From positions 1 to 9,062 of the forward strand of contig DUMX01000149.1 of assembly GCA_012839665.1 (NCBI GenBank): a stretch of DNA of 9,062 nucleotides. The letters are read 5' to 3'. The notes under the pieces were generated by a model that worked only from the letters and a program-made list of their open reading frames with translations, was not told the origin of the DNA and searched no databases. Source of the stretch: Gelria sp. GTDB taxonomy: Bacteria > Bacillota > Syntrophomonadia > Syntrophomonadales > Syntrophomonadaceae. Below are positions 1 through 5,763 of this stretch, piece after piece (position 1 is the stretch's first letter; each line of letters begins with the position of its first letter). The translations under genes were made by a program, and so were the position numbers.

Positions 1-1593
1 AAGGTTGAAACTGAACTGGAACAGCGCATTCAGCAAAGGATAGAAGAGAAATATAATGAATATATTCATGACATCAAATTGGAAGTTATCAAGGCTCATA
101 AACCTTCGCCCGAGAATGCCCGTACCTTAAAAAAACTGGGCAGTCTAGAGAAAATGGAACATGTTCGGCTCAACCGTTCAGCTCTGGATATTCTTAGGCC
201 CACCTGCCTGGACGAGATTATTGGCCAGGATAAGGCAGTTAAAGCCCTGATATCTCGCTTAAACAACCCCTATCCTCAACATATCATCCTTTACGGTCCT
301 CCCGGAGTAGGTAAAACTACTTGCGCTCGGCTGGTACTGGAAATGGTCAAAGGGAAACCCCAAAGCGCCTTCTCCCAAGGGGCACCCTTCATAGAGGTGG
401 ATGGCACTACCCTGCGCTGGGACCCGCGTGAATCTACCAATCCCCTGTTGGGTTCAGTTCATGATCCCATTTACCAGGGGGCACGTCGGGAATTAGCCGA
501 GGAAGGCATCCCTGAACCTAAACTGGGGTTAGTTTCAGAGGCCCATGGCGGCATATTATTTATTGATGAACTGGGCGATATGGATCCCATTTTACAAAAC
601 AAACTCCTGAAAGTATTGGAAGATAAAAGGGTTTACTTCGAGTCATCATATTATGATCCCCATGACGAAAGAATACCGCAATACATAAAGCAGATGTTTG
701 AGCAGGGAGTGCCGGCTGATTTTGTACTGATTGGAGCGACTACCCGGGAGCGCGAGGATATCAGCCCCGCATTTCGTTCCCGCTGTATGGAAATATTTTT
801 TGAGCCCCTGACTCGGGAACATATTAAGCAAATCGTACATATGTCAGCCCGCAAATTAGAAATAAATATGGAAAGTAGCGTAAGCGATATTATCAGTCAG
901 TATTGCTGTGATGGACGTGGGGCCAACAAAATCCTGGTTGATGCCTTTGCCATAGCCTTGAATGAAACCGAAAACCAGGAGATAACAATTCAGGTACAGC
1001 AACAGCATGTATTTGAAGCCATACAAAACAGTCGGTTAACCACTTACTGCCGGCAGCGAGCAACAAATGAAACTGAAGTGGGAAAAATATTTGGAGTAGG
1101 AGCCTTTGCTTACCAGGGGCAATTAATTGAACTGGAAGCAGTTGCTTTCCCTGCTGAACACCCGGGGGAAGGAAGTATCCGTTTTAATGAAACTGCCGGG
1201 TCTATGGCCAAAGATTCCGTATTTAATGCAGCTTCCGTACTGCGGCAGGAGAGTGGCGAAAAGCTAAAAGACTATGATTTACATATAAACTTTATCGGCG
1301 GTGGCAAAGTGGATGGGCCTTCCGCAGGAGCAGCCATATATCTGGCTATACTCAGCGCCATCAAGAAAAAATCTCTACGCCAGGATGTAGCTATTACCGG
1401 AGAACTAGCTCTGCAGGGCAAGGTGAAAGCAGTAGGAGCTGTGCATGAAAAAATTCACGGTGCCCGCCAGGCCGGAATTAAAAAAATGCTTATACCGGCG
1501 GAAAACTATAAAGATATAGCCCAGAGCCTGTCGGGAATGGAGATAGTCCCCATCAAACACATAAATGAAGCTTATAAACATGTTTTCGTATAA
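1..1593 (+). CDS. lonB: ATP-dependent protease LonB (5' end outside window)
   Basis: The product is an AAA+ serine protease of the LonB type, which unfolds and degrades proteins using ATP. The frame is open to base 1, so the gene starts upstream of the window. A TTG at 79 is only an internal codon, because conserved-looking charged coiled sequence precedes it. In-window codons: Walker A GPPGVGKTT at 99-107, Walker B with FIDE at 187-190 (D189, E190), and an AAA sensor region ending in the FRSR segment. The C-terminal Lon protease domain has catalytic Ser441 in DGPSAGAA and Lys484 in VHEKI. The Ser-Lys spacing of 43 matches E. coli Lon (679/722). About 530 residues are visible; Bacillus LonB is about 550 and carries an N-terminal membrane segment, which would be in the missing part. 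A tRNA gene follows 65 bp downstream. Identity is secure; membrane anchoring is inferred from the family. Confidence 0.95.
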   Translation, partial: KVETELEQRIQQRIEEKYNEYIHDIKLEVIKAHKPSPENARTLKKLGSLEKMEHVRLNRSALDILRPTCLDEIIGQDKAVKALISRLNNPYPQHIILYGPPGVGKTTCARLVLEMVKGKPQSAFSQGAPFIEVDGTTLRWDPRESTNPLLGSVHDPIYQGARRELAEEGIPEPKLGLVSEAHGGILFIDELGDMDPILQNKLLKVLEDKRVYFESSYYDPHDERIPQYIKQMFEQGVPADFVLIGATTREREDISPAFRSRCMEIFFEPLTREHIKQIVHMSARKLEINMESSVSDIISQYCCDGRGANKILVDAFAIALNETENQEITIQVQQQHVFEAIQNSRLTTYCRQRATNETEVGKIFGVGAFAYQGQLIELEAVAFPAEHPGEGSIRFNETAGSMAKDSVFNAASVLRQESGEKLKDYDLHINFIGGGKVDGPSAGAAIYLAILSAIKKKSLRQDVAITGELALQGKVKAVGAVHEKIHGARQAGIKKMLIPAENYKDIAQSLSGMEIVPIKHINEAYKHVFV

Positions 1594-1612
1594 GCGGAAA
1601 CGCGGGAATGGA

Positions 1613-1641
1613 TTGCATGATTAAAACAGCCGTGATAAACT
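1613..1641 (+). promoter_or_regulatory. Candidate promoter of tRNA-Val
   Basis: TTGCAT at 1613-1618 and TAAACT at 1636-1641 are separated by 17 bp, and TG at 1633-1634 gives an extended -10. A start near 1648 would lie about 10 bases before the mature tRNA. The hexamers match consensus only partly, so this is tentative; read-through from lonB is also possible. Confidence 0.35.
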
Positions 1642-1658
1642 AAAAAAACAATAACTGC

Positions 1659-1733
1659 GGGCGCGTAACTCAGTGGGAGAGTGCTACCTTCACACGGTAG
1701 AAGTCGTGGGTTCGAAACCCTCCGCGCCCACCA
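1659..1733 (+). tRNA. tRNA-Val (anticodon CAC)
   Basis: A full cloverleaf can be drawn. The acceptor stem is GGGCGCG (1659-1665) with CGCGCCC (1723-1729). The D stem is ACTC/GAGT (1668-1671/1679-1682). The anticodon stem is CTACC/GGTAG (1684-1688/1696-1700) with loop TTCACAC, placing anticodon CAC at 1691-1693, which reads GUG valine codons. The T arm has TTCGAAA at 1711-1717; its stem has one T-T mismatch (1707 with 1721). CCA is encoded at 1731-1733. The 3' part of this gene is duplicated at 3962-3973, as expected when a tRNA 3' end serves as an integration site. Confidence 0.93.
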
Positions 1734-1770
1734 TAAGAAGTAAGCAATAGCGGGGCCTTAGGGCTCCGCT
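1722..1770 (+). repeat. Direct repeat copy 1: tRNA 3' end plus terminator (attL-like)
   Basis: This 49-bp block contains the last 12 bases of tRNA-Val and the following hairpin. It matches 3962-4010 in the same orientation at 45 of 49 positions by eye, with no gaps. The first 12 bases, up to CCA, are identical. The two copies bracket about 2.2 kb carrying accessory genes. No integrase is present between them. Confidence 0.8.
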
Positions 1771-1776
1771 TGTTTT
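1749..1776 (+). terminator. Rho-independent terminator after tRNA-Val
   Basis: AGCGGGGCC (1749-1757) pairs with GGCTCCGCT (1762-1770), with one G-U pair, around a TTAG loop. It is followed by TGTTTT. It ends the tRNA transcript. On the other strand it lies just after the DUF1828 gene and may act there too, although its T tract is poorer in that direction. Confidence 0.8.
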
Positions 1777-1801
1777 GTGGGTAAACTTATTAAGTCATAG
1801 G

Positions 1802-2560
1802 CTATACGGCTTCTCGTTCGAGATATTGTTCTGCATTTTGCTTAAAATCAGCCAGGTCGGTAAACTGTTTATCGACGGCACTAGTTATGCGTGCCCGGTC
1901 TTTTCGTGGTAATCCATCGAAGTCTTCATGAACAGCGATACTCTTAAATGGTAGTTTGGCAATTTGAAACTCAAGGCATGAGATAGTGGTTAATCGAGCC
2001 TTAGCTACATCTTTGATACCGAATAAATAGACTTTCTTATTATCCAATGAAAATTCATAATCCACTTCAAGATCATCTCTACTTGAAACAGGAAAAACCT
2101 TTGCCCTTGGTTGATAAAAAGAAAGCTTCATCTCTATAAATTCAGATAATTGTTCATAAAAAAGGCTACGTACAACTTCCCGCTTAAAGTATTGCATACT
2201 CGATACCTTGGCTATGGTCTGGGAAAACTGAAATACATATTCATAAAGCAAATCAGCATTAATATCAATATAGATGTTACCATCATCCCGGTTTAAGCCA
2301 TGTTCACTAATTATTTTATCCAGAATTCCTTCCCGATTTGGTGAATCAATGTCATAGTCGTAGGAAAGGTGCATGATAGTCATCCCGTAATCGCATAACC
2401 TGATTTTATCAGGCTGCAATGGTGATTCAGTCAGAAAAATATCCATCATATCGCCATCTTCATGGTAAAATGGTCCTACTAATTGGTATATACCTTTACG
2501 CTTTTCGTGAAAATCTATTTTATTATTAAACTGCCGTCTTAATTGGTGCAGGGCTTCCAT
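1802..2560 (-). CDS. DUF1828/DUF1829 domain protein, unknown function
   Basis: A 252-residue soluble protein with no signal peptide or membrane segment. Residues about 48-120 look like DUF1828: an IRLCDYGMTI motif, then helices and a DDGNIYID strand. The C-terminal half (about 145-245) resembles DUF1829, which normally follows DUF1828 in one chain. Neither domain has an established biochemical function; they occur scattered in Firmicutes and prophage-like regions. The start ATG (2560) is preceded by a strong AAAGGAGG (2571-2578, minus strand), spacing 10. This site overlaps the stop codon of the upstream partner gene, so the two form one operon with a 16-bp gap. The 3' end recurs in an inverted partial copy near 6282-6337. 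Domain calls are from remembered family patterns. Activity as a toxin, antitoxin or defence component is only inference from context. Confidence 0.85.
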   Translation of the reverse strand: MEALHQLRRQFNNKIDFHEKRKGIYQLVGPFYHEDGDMMDIFLTESPLQPDKIRLCDYGMTIMHLSYDYDIDSPNREGILDKIISEHGLNRDDGNIYIDINADLLYEYVFQFSQTIAKVSSMQYFKREVVRSLFYEQLSEFIEMKLSFYQPRAKVFPVSSRDDLEVDYEFSLDNKKVYLFGIKDVAKARLTTISCLEFQIAKLPFKSIAVHEDFDGLPRKDRARITSAVDKQFTDLADFKQNAEQYLEREAV

Positions 2561-2576
2561 ATGCTATGCACCTCCT

Positions 2577-2960
2577 TTAATCATCGAAAAGTTTACCTTG
2601 CCTTATGGCAGGGAAGTATTTAGCAGCATTTCTAATATTACAATATCTCAAAAAGAAAGATAGTGCATCATAATAATTTGAATATTTATCCGTTTCTTCT
2701 GCATAAGTTTCGCTCCGCAGGCCTTTCTTTAATATTATTTCCTTAGCCAGGTGGATATGATACGTAGAATGGTGATTATCCCGTTTGCCAATTGGATTCC
2801 TATGTTCTCCATGGGGACCATTGCATCTTAATAAAATAATGCTCTCTGGGTCGCCAGCAGGGTGGTACCGTAAGCCTATCGAGAAATTTTCTTGAAACAT
2901 TTCGTTTTTACGCATAAATGCAGTAAAGCGATATCCTCCATCCTGAGAAGATAACTCCAT
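2577..2960 (-). CDS. Small histidine-rich protein, DUF6978-like (tentative), partner of the DUF1828 protein
   Basis: A 127-residue soluble protein and the first gene of the operon with the DUF1828 protein. The conspicuous motifs are LRCNGPHGEHRNP (about residues 44-56) and YHIHLAKE (about 67-74). A pair of NGPH...HRNP and HIH motifs of this sort is what I remember of DUF6978, but that assignment needs a profile search. The clustered His, Asn and Arg would suit a metal or nucleic-acid active site; that is inference. The chosen ATG (2960) has no clear Shine-Dalgarno; instead CCATTT/AAATGG can fold into a small hairpin just before it. The frame stays open for about 18 more codons upstream without ATG, so the protein could be N-terminally shortened relative to its family or start elsewhere, for example at Met16. 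A near-identical inverted, broken copy lies at 6153-6289. Confidence 0.75.
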   Translation of the reverse strand: MELSSQDGGYRFTAFMRKNEMFQENFSIGLRYHPAGDPESIILLRCNGPHGEHRNPIGKRDNHHSTYHIHLAKEIILKKGLRSETYAEETDKYSNYYDALSFFLRYCNIRNAAKYFPAIRQGKLFDD

Positions 2961-3013
2961 ACCATTTCTAAAATGGCAAAAAATCCAAGTGGGGTTGCAG
3001 TTTGCGCACTTCC

Positions 3014-3019
3014 ATTATA
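3014..3019 (-). promoter_or_regulatory. Consensus -10 element for the DUF6978-like/DUF1828 operon
   Basis: Reading the minus strand, a perfect TATAAT occupies 3019-3014, about 54 bases before the ATG at 2960. No good -35 lies 16-18 bp upstream. If used, transcription would begin near 3006 and give a leader of about 45 nt that includes the CCATTT/AAATGG hairpin. Confidence 0.4.
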
Positions 3020-3121
3020 CATTATTTGGTTAATCTGTGGTAGCATAAAGGAAAACAATTAATCCTATAAAACCAATATAAACGGATAATTTAGAACAGT
3101 TAATACTTTTATTGGGCATAA

Positions 3122-3277
3122 AGTTGGAATGAAGACAGGTGGGTCATGTTTCTGAAAGGATGGGATGACATGGAACTGCTGGAGAGATTAACCGAAGAAG
3201 ACCCGGCCATAGCGCAGGCCAAGAAAGCGCTGGAAAGAATGGCGTCCGACCCCAGAGCTAAGGGAATCTATGAATAA
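3122..3277 (+). pseudogene. C-terminal fragment of a Rpn-type PD-(D/E)XK nuclease/putative transposase
   Basis: An open frame from 3122 to TAA at 3275-3277 (ATG at 3146 and 3170 in frame) encodes WVMFLKGWDD, then LLERLTEEDPAIAQAKKALE, then SDPRAKGIYE. This pattern, a W.xFLKG segment followed by a helix with EDPAIxxA and a D..A...YE end, is typical of the region after the nuclease domain in Rpn-family proteins. The catalytic N-terminal part is absent and the protein stops where family members continue with a basic helix, so I call it a relic. The preceding part of the same kind of protein lies on the opposite strand at 4838-5065. The family call is by eye. Confidence 0.6.
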
Positions 3278-3339
3278 AATTGACATCTCCGACTGGTAGA
3301 ATTTGGCCAAAAAACTTTCGCTGATGTAGCCAAAGTAGT

Positions 3340-3376
3340 TTGACAAGGGAAAATCATGTACATTAAAATGTACATG
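3340..3376 (+). promoter_or_regulatory. yefM-yoeB promoter with palindromic YefM-type operator
   Basis: TTGACA at 3340-3345 and TAAAAT at 3364-3369 (18-bp spacer) form a good sigma-A promoter. A perfect palindrome with 9-bp arms, CATGTACAT (3355-3363) and ATGTACATG (3368-3376) around TAAA, covers the -10. Each arm contains TGTACA, the core bound by YefM in E. coli. This implies autorepression by the antitoxin and the toxin-antitoxin complex. Confidence 0.85.
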
Positions 3377-3392
3377 TAAGGAGTGAGTGCAA

Positions 3393-3632
3393 ATGCTTAA
3401 TACTAATGCTACAAATTTTAGAAAAAATTTATTTAAATATTTAGATTTAGCAATTGACTTTAATAATGTAATTAATGTGAGCACTAAAAAAGGTAATGTC
3501 GTAATTCTTAGTGAAGAGGATTATAAGGGCTTAATGGAAACATTATATTTAACCTCTATTCCTGGTATGAAGGAAAAGCTAAATGAGGGGTTGGATGCGA
3601 AAATAGAGGATTGCGTAGAATTTAAATGGTAA
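3393..3632 (+). CDS. yefM: YefM/Phd-family antitoxin
   Basis: A 79-residue antitoxin that neutralises the YoeB toxin encoded next to it and represses their shared promoter. The N-terminal half (MLNTNATNFRKNLFKYLDLA...) has the PhdYefM fold pattern: short strand, helix, then a VINVSTKKGNVVILSEEDY stretch in which VVILSEEDY is the family signature. The acidic C-terminal third (about 50-79) would be the disordered toxin-binding tail. ATG 3393 is chosen because AAGGAG (3378-3383) ends 9 bases before it; the in-frame GTG at 3387 sits too close to that site. The stop overlaps the toxin start by 7 bases (ATGGTAA), implying translational coupling. The gene is visibly richer in A+T than lonB or the MBL gene, in line with horizontal acquisition. 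Confidence 0.92.
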   Translation: MLNTNATNFRKNLFKYLDLAIDFNNVINVSTKKGNVVILSEEDYKGLMETLYLTSIPGMKEKLNEGLDAKIEDCVEFKW

Positions 3633-3901
3633 ACAGCTACAGAATCGTTATACTGAAATCAGCAGAAAAGGACAAAGAAAAAATAAAGTCTATTCCTGAT
3701 CTGAAAACAAGAACCGATAAGTTACTTGAAATTCTTAAAACTAATCCATATCAGAATCCACCACCTTATGAAAAATTGGTCGGGGATTTTAAAGGTTTGT
3801 ATTCACGAAGAATTAATCGCCAGCACAGGCTTGTATATCGGGTTATAGAAAAAGAAAAGACAGTTATTATTGTAAGTATGTGGTCACATTATGAATTTTA
3901 A
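3626..3901 (+). CDS. yoeB: YoeB/Txe-family mRNA interferase toxin
   Basis: A 91-residue RelE-superfamily endoribonuclease. YoeB binds the ribosome and cuts mRNA in the A site when the antitoxin is degraded. Family signatures are intact: NPPPYEKLVGD (about 44-54), SRRINRQHRLVYRV (about 60-73) and the terminal MWSHYEF. Candidate catalytic residues by alignment with E. coli YoeB (Glu46, Arg65, His83, Tyr84) are Glu49, Arg68, His88 and Tyr89, so the toxin looks active. It overlaps the end of yefM and has no strong ribosome binding site of its own, so its output should depend on yefM translation. No good terminator directly follows; the nearest hairpin is at 3989. Confidence 0.93.
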   Translation: MVNSYRIVILKSAEKDKEKIKSIPDLKTRTDKLLEILKTNPYQNPPPYEKLVGDFKGLYSRRINRQHRLVYRVIEKEKTVIIVSMWSHYEF

Positions 3902-3961
3902 TCGGATTTTTAAAAGTCTTTAGCCAACTTAATTCCATGTTTGCTTACTATGTGGTACGCC

Positions 3962-4010
3962 CCGCGCCCACCACATGAAGTAAGTAATAGCGGGGCCTTA
4001 CGGCTCCGCT
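3962..4010 (+). repeat. Direct repeat copy 2: tRNA 3' end remnant plus terminator (attR-like)
   Basis: CCGCGCCCACCA at 3962-3973 repeats the last 12 bases of the tRNA-Val gene. The following 37 bases repeat the sequence after the tRNA, including the hairpin. No tRNA body precedes it, so this is a fragment, not a gene. The arrangement matches the scar left by integration into a tRNA 3' end, or by a segmental duplication. Confidence 0.8.
3989..4010 (+). terminator. Duplicated hairpin terminator downstream of yoeB
   Basis: AGCGGGGCC (3989-3997) pairs with GGCTCCGCT (4002-4010) around TTAC. The tail ATTTATG is a poor T tract, so termination may be weaker than at the copy after the tRNA. From 4011 to 4175 no gene or motif was recognised. 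Confidence 0.55.
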
Positions 4011-4175
4011 ATTTATGAAGAATCAGGGGTAGGCAAAGAATTGGTTGTCTTTACTATTTTTCCGCTATCCTAACAGAATTTAAAATTACCCAACCGGAAA
4101 GAAATTAGTTGCCATTACCAATTAATAGTATAATTAATACTAAGCTTCATCGATATAGCTACAGGGTTATTGGGG

Positions 4176-4195
4176 AACATGTTTCATGTTATAAT
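4176..4195 (+). promoter_or_regulatory. Promoter and candidate operator of the DUF433/DUF5615 pair
   Basis: TATAAT at 4190-4195, preceded by TG and one base, is an extended -10. A perfect inverted repeat, AACATG (4176-4181) and CATGTT (4185-4190) around TTT, abuts and overlaps it. An operator in this position would suit autoregulation by the antitoxin complex. No convincing -35 was seen. Confidence 0.55.
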
Positions 4196-4246
4196 TTACA
4201 TAGCCAGGCTATAATGTTGGGAAATAAGAGTTTAGGAGGAATTACC

Positions 4247-4465
4247 ATGCTAGGTTATAATCGTATAACCTTTGACCAATCCATTATGGGTGGGCAGGCG
4301 TGCATCCGTGGTATGAGGATTACTGTTTCCTTACTGGTGGGACTGGTGGCACAGGGTAAAAGCTTTAAGGATATAATTCAAGAATATCCTGACCTGGAAG
4401 CGGAAGACATCCAACAGGCTTTAGAATATGCTGCCTGGTTGGCCAGGGAACAGGTATATGGGTAG
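4247..4465 (+). CDS. DUF433 family antitoxin-like protein
   Basis: A 72-residue protein of the DUF433 family, small winged-helix-like proteins usually encoded just before a PIN-like protein and thought to be its antitoxin and DNA-binding repressor. The motif GGQACIRGMRITV (about 15-27) is the DUF433 signature. It is followed by a helical segment with GKSFKDIIQEYPDLEAEDI, the typical helix-turn-helix part. The start ATG (4247) is supported by TAGGAGGA at 4233-4240, spacing 6; earlier in-frame ATGs (for example 4109) lack a ribosome binding site and lie upstream of the promoter. It overlaps the following toxin gene by 8 bases, indicating coupled translation. Confidence 0.9.
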   Translation: MLGYNRITFDQSIMGGQACIRGMRITVSLLVGLVAQGKSFKDIIQEYPDLEAEDIQQALEYAAWLAREQVYG

Positions 4466-4835
4466 TCGTATGAGATTTTTGGCGGATATGGGCATATCTC
4501 AACATACCATTTCCTGGTTACGCCGGCAAGGTTTTGATGCTGTTCATTTACGCGATGAAAACTTACAACGTTTACCAGATAACGAAGTGCTTGCGAAAGC
4601 AGCTATGGAAAATAGAGTATTACTAACTATGGATTTAGACTTCGGGTACTTGGTGGCTATTAGTAAGCAGATACTGCCAGGAGTAATAATATTTAGGTTA
4701 GATGACGAACGGTCCGAAATTGTTAATTCAAGACTATCCGAAGTCCTTGTAAAATGTGCTTATGATATCCAGCCGGGGGTAATAATATCGGTAAGCGATA
4801 GAACCATAAGAATACGCCGACTGCCGATAGAATGA
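4458..4835 (+). CDS. DUF5615 PIN-like toxin
   Basis: A 125-residue PIN-like putative ribonuclease (DUF5615, related to the Mut7-C type), paired with the DUF433 antitoxin. The domain runs from MRFLADMGIS (first conserved Asp) through FDAVHLRDENLQRLPDNEVL to VLLTMDLDFG, where TxDxDF holds the acidic metal-binding residues expected of the fold. Two starts are possible. ATG 4458 overlaps the DUF433 stop and has an AGGGA about 9 bases upstream. ATG 4470 gives exactly the usual MRFLAD beginning. I list 4458 without strong preference. Acidic residues are intact, so the toxin is probably functional; RNA cleavage is known or inferred for the family, not shown here. The gene converges on a Rpn nuclease relic 2 bp downstream. 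Confidence 0.88.
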   Translation: MGSRMRFLADMGISQHTISWLRRQGFDAVHLRDENLQRLPDNEVLAKAAMENRVLLTMDLDFGYLVAISKQILPGVIIFRLDDERSEIVNSRLSEVLVKCAYDIQPGVIISVSDRTIRIRRLPIE

Positions 4836-4837
4836 TA

Positions 4838-5065
4838 TTACAATGCATAATCTGCCTGTTCCTTGCTTAATTTGGGTAATTCGATAAAGTGTATCTCGAT
4901 GGCATCGGTTAAATCAAAGTTTCCTTTTACTTCCCGCATTCTGTAGCGGGTATAGTAGTACTGGCTGTCTTTGATACGTACGAAATCTAGTATGTTAATG
5001 CCTATAGCTCTGTTTAGATTCTGATATCTGCCTTTGGAAAAGCCCGGCCATGTGACCAGGTCGAT
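4838..5065 (-). pseudogene. Middle fragment of a Rpn-type PD-(D/E)XK nuclease/putative transposase
   Basis: On the minus strand an open stretch bounded by stops gives a 75-codon peptide. It contains LNRAIGINILDFVRI, then YYTRYRMREV, then DAIEIHFIELPKLSKEQADY. The order 'IGINILDF', 'Y.....R', 'EIHFIELPKL' is characteristic of Rpn/transposase PD-(D/E)XK nucleases just after the catalytic core. There is no start codon context, no catalytic N-terminus and no C-terminal tail, so it is a relic. The sequence expected next (W.xFLKG...) is found on the plus strand at 3122-3277, suggesting either an inversion or two independent relics. The family call is by eye but the motif match is strong. Confidence 0.7.
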
Positions 5066-5071
5066 TTAAAA

Positions 5072-5524
5072 TTATGTTTGGCTATCGCTCCATATAGATA
5101 CTATAAATGTACTAAGTATCACTAATCCCCAAGTAACCACATAGGCAATCAATATAATTATATAGCTATTCCAAAAGTAGCCTGAGTACACATAAGATTT
5201 CCATGCCCAGAGGATTTCCCCCGCTACCGGCAATAGAAATGTAACAAATGCACCCCAAAATCCCCAGTACGCAAAAGCTATAATTGCTGTCCAAAGATGA
5301 ATGCCAATGCCCCCAAGCCATAGCAAAATGCCAGATAACCAGATTATTGTTTTCGCTATTGCCATAATAATTGCGCTAATCTTATGTAAAATATTCGGGC
5401 TGCCTTGATAATAGTCGTTCGTTACTTCGGATTGATGCTGCTCGTCATCCAACAGATAATCAAGGCTAGTGCAGAATGGTTCTGCGCCAAATGCTTCTAT
5501 ACCTTGCGAACCGTCCCTGTTCAT
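5072..5524 (-). CDS. Small integral membrane protein, unknown function
   Basis: A 150-residue protein not assigned to any family. The first 45 or so residues are polar and acidic (LDYLLDDEQHQSE). Then come hydrophobic stretches at about residues 50-72, 75-101 and 118-144, rich in Trp, Ile and Gly, consistent with three or four membrane helices and a cytoplasmic N-terminus. ATG 5524 is chosen because an ideal AAGGAGG (5533-5539, minus strand) lies 8 bases upstream; the in-frame GTG at 5533 overlaps that site and cannot be the start. It lies downstream of, and in the same direction as, the XRE regulator (58 bp after the end of the regulator's shifted frame), so the two may form a regulated unit. 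Real expression is suggested by the ribosome binding site; function is unknown. Confidence 0.7.
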   Translation of the reverse strand: MNRDGSQGIEAFGAEPFCTSLDYLLDDEQHQSEVTNDYYQGSPNILHKISAIIMAIAKTIIWLSGILLWLGGIGIHLWTAIIAFAYWGFWGAFVTFLLPVAGEILWAWKSYVYSGYFWNSYIIILIAYVVTWGLVILSTFIVSIWSDSQT

Positions 5525-5581
5525 TAAGCCCACCTCCTTCTGCCAAAATAACTGCCCATTGGTAGGCAGGTCTTTCTACTT

Positions 5582-5763
5582 CTAATCTTCATCTCTTACA
5601 AAAGGGTTTGTCCACCTCAACCACCACTTTCTCTTCTTTTGGCTTTTCTTCAACCGGATGCCTTTATCCGATTTAAAAACATATAACCTTTTTTGTGTTT
5701 CTGGAGATGATTTCTGCAGCCTTTTCAGGGTATTGGCTACTGCTTGCAGCACTTCTTTGTTTT
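5582..5763 (-). pseudogene. Out-of-frame C-terminal tail of the XRE regulator
   Basis: Immediately beyond a TTTT run (5760-5763, AAAA on the coding strand) a different minus-strand frame stays open for about 58 codons to a TAG at 5582-5584. It encodes KEVLQAVANTLKRLQKS followed by a basic, Trp-containing end. One extra base in the A run would join it to the XRE frame as ...IDKKNKEVLQAV. The helix-forming composition looks like real protein. It is either a natural frameshift, a programmed slip, or a sequence error. Confidence 0.5.

Noticed and set aside
79..81. TTG at 79 as the start of lonB
   Set aside because: The frame is open to base 1 with plausible charged coiled sequence, there is no ribosome binding site at 79, and the family is longer at the N-terminus.
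2876..3058. 60-codon minus-strand frame overlapping the start of the DUF6978-like gene
   Set aside because: It overlaps the motif-bearing gene in another frame and covers the -10 element; its composition looks random.
3188..3484. 98-codon minus-strand frame across the yefM promoter
   Set aside because: It lies antisense to the Rpn relic, the operator and the start of yefM, has no ribosome binding site and no recognisable motif.
3962..3973. A second tRNA gene
   Set aside because: Only the acceptor 3' strand and CCA are present; no D arm, anticodon arm or T arm precedes it.
4109..4246. N-terminal extension of the DUF433 protein to 4109
   Set aside because: It would include the promoter and operator as coding sequence. 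The ATG at 4247 has a strong ribosome binding site and gives the normal family length.
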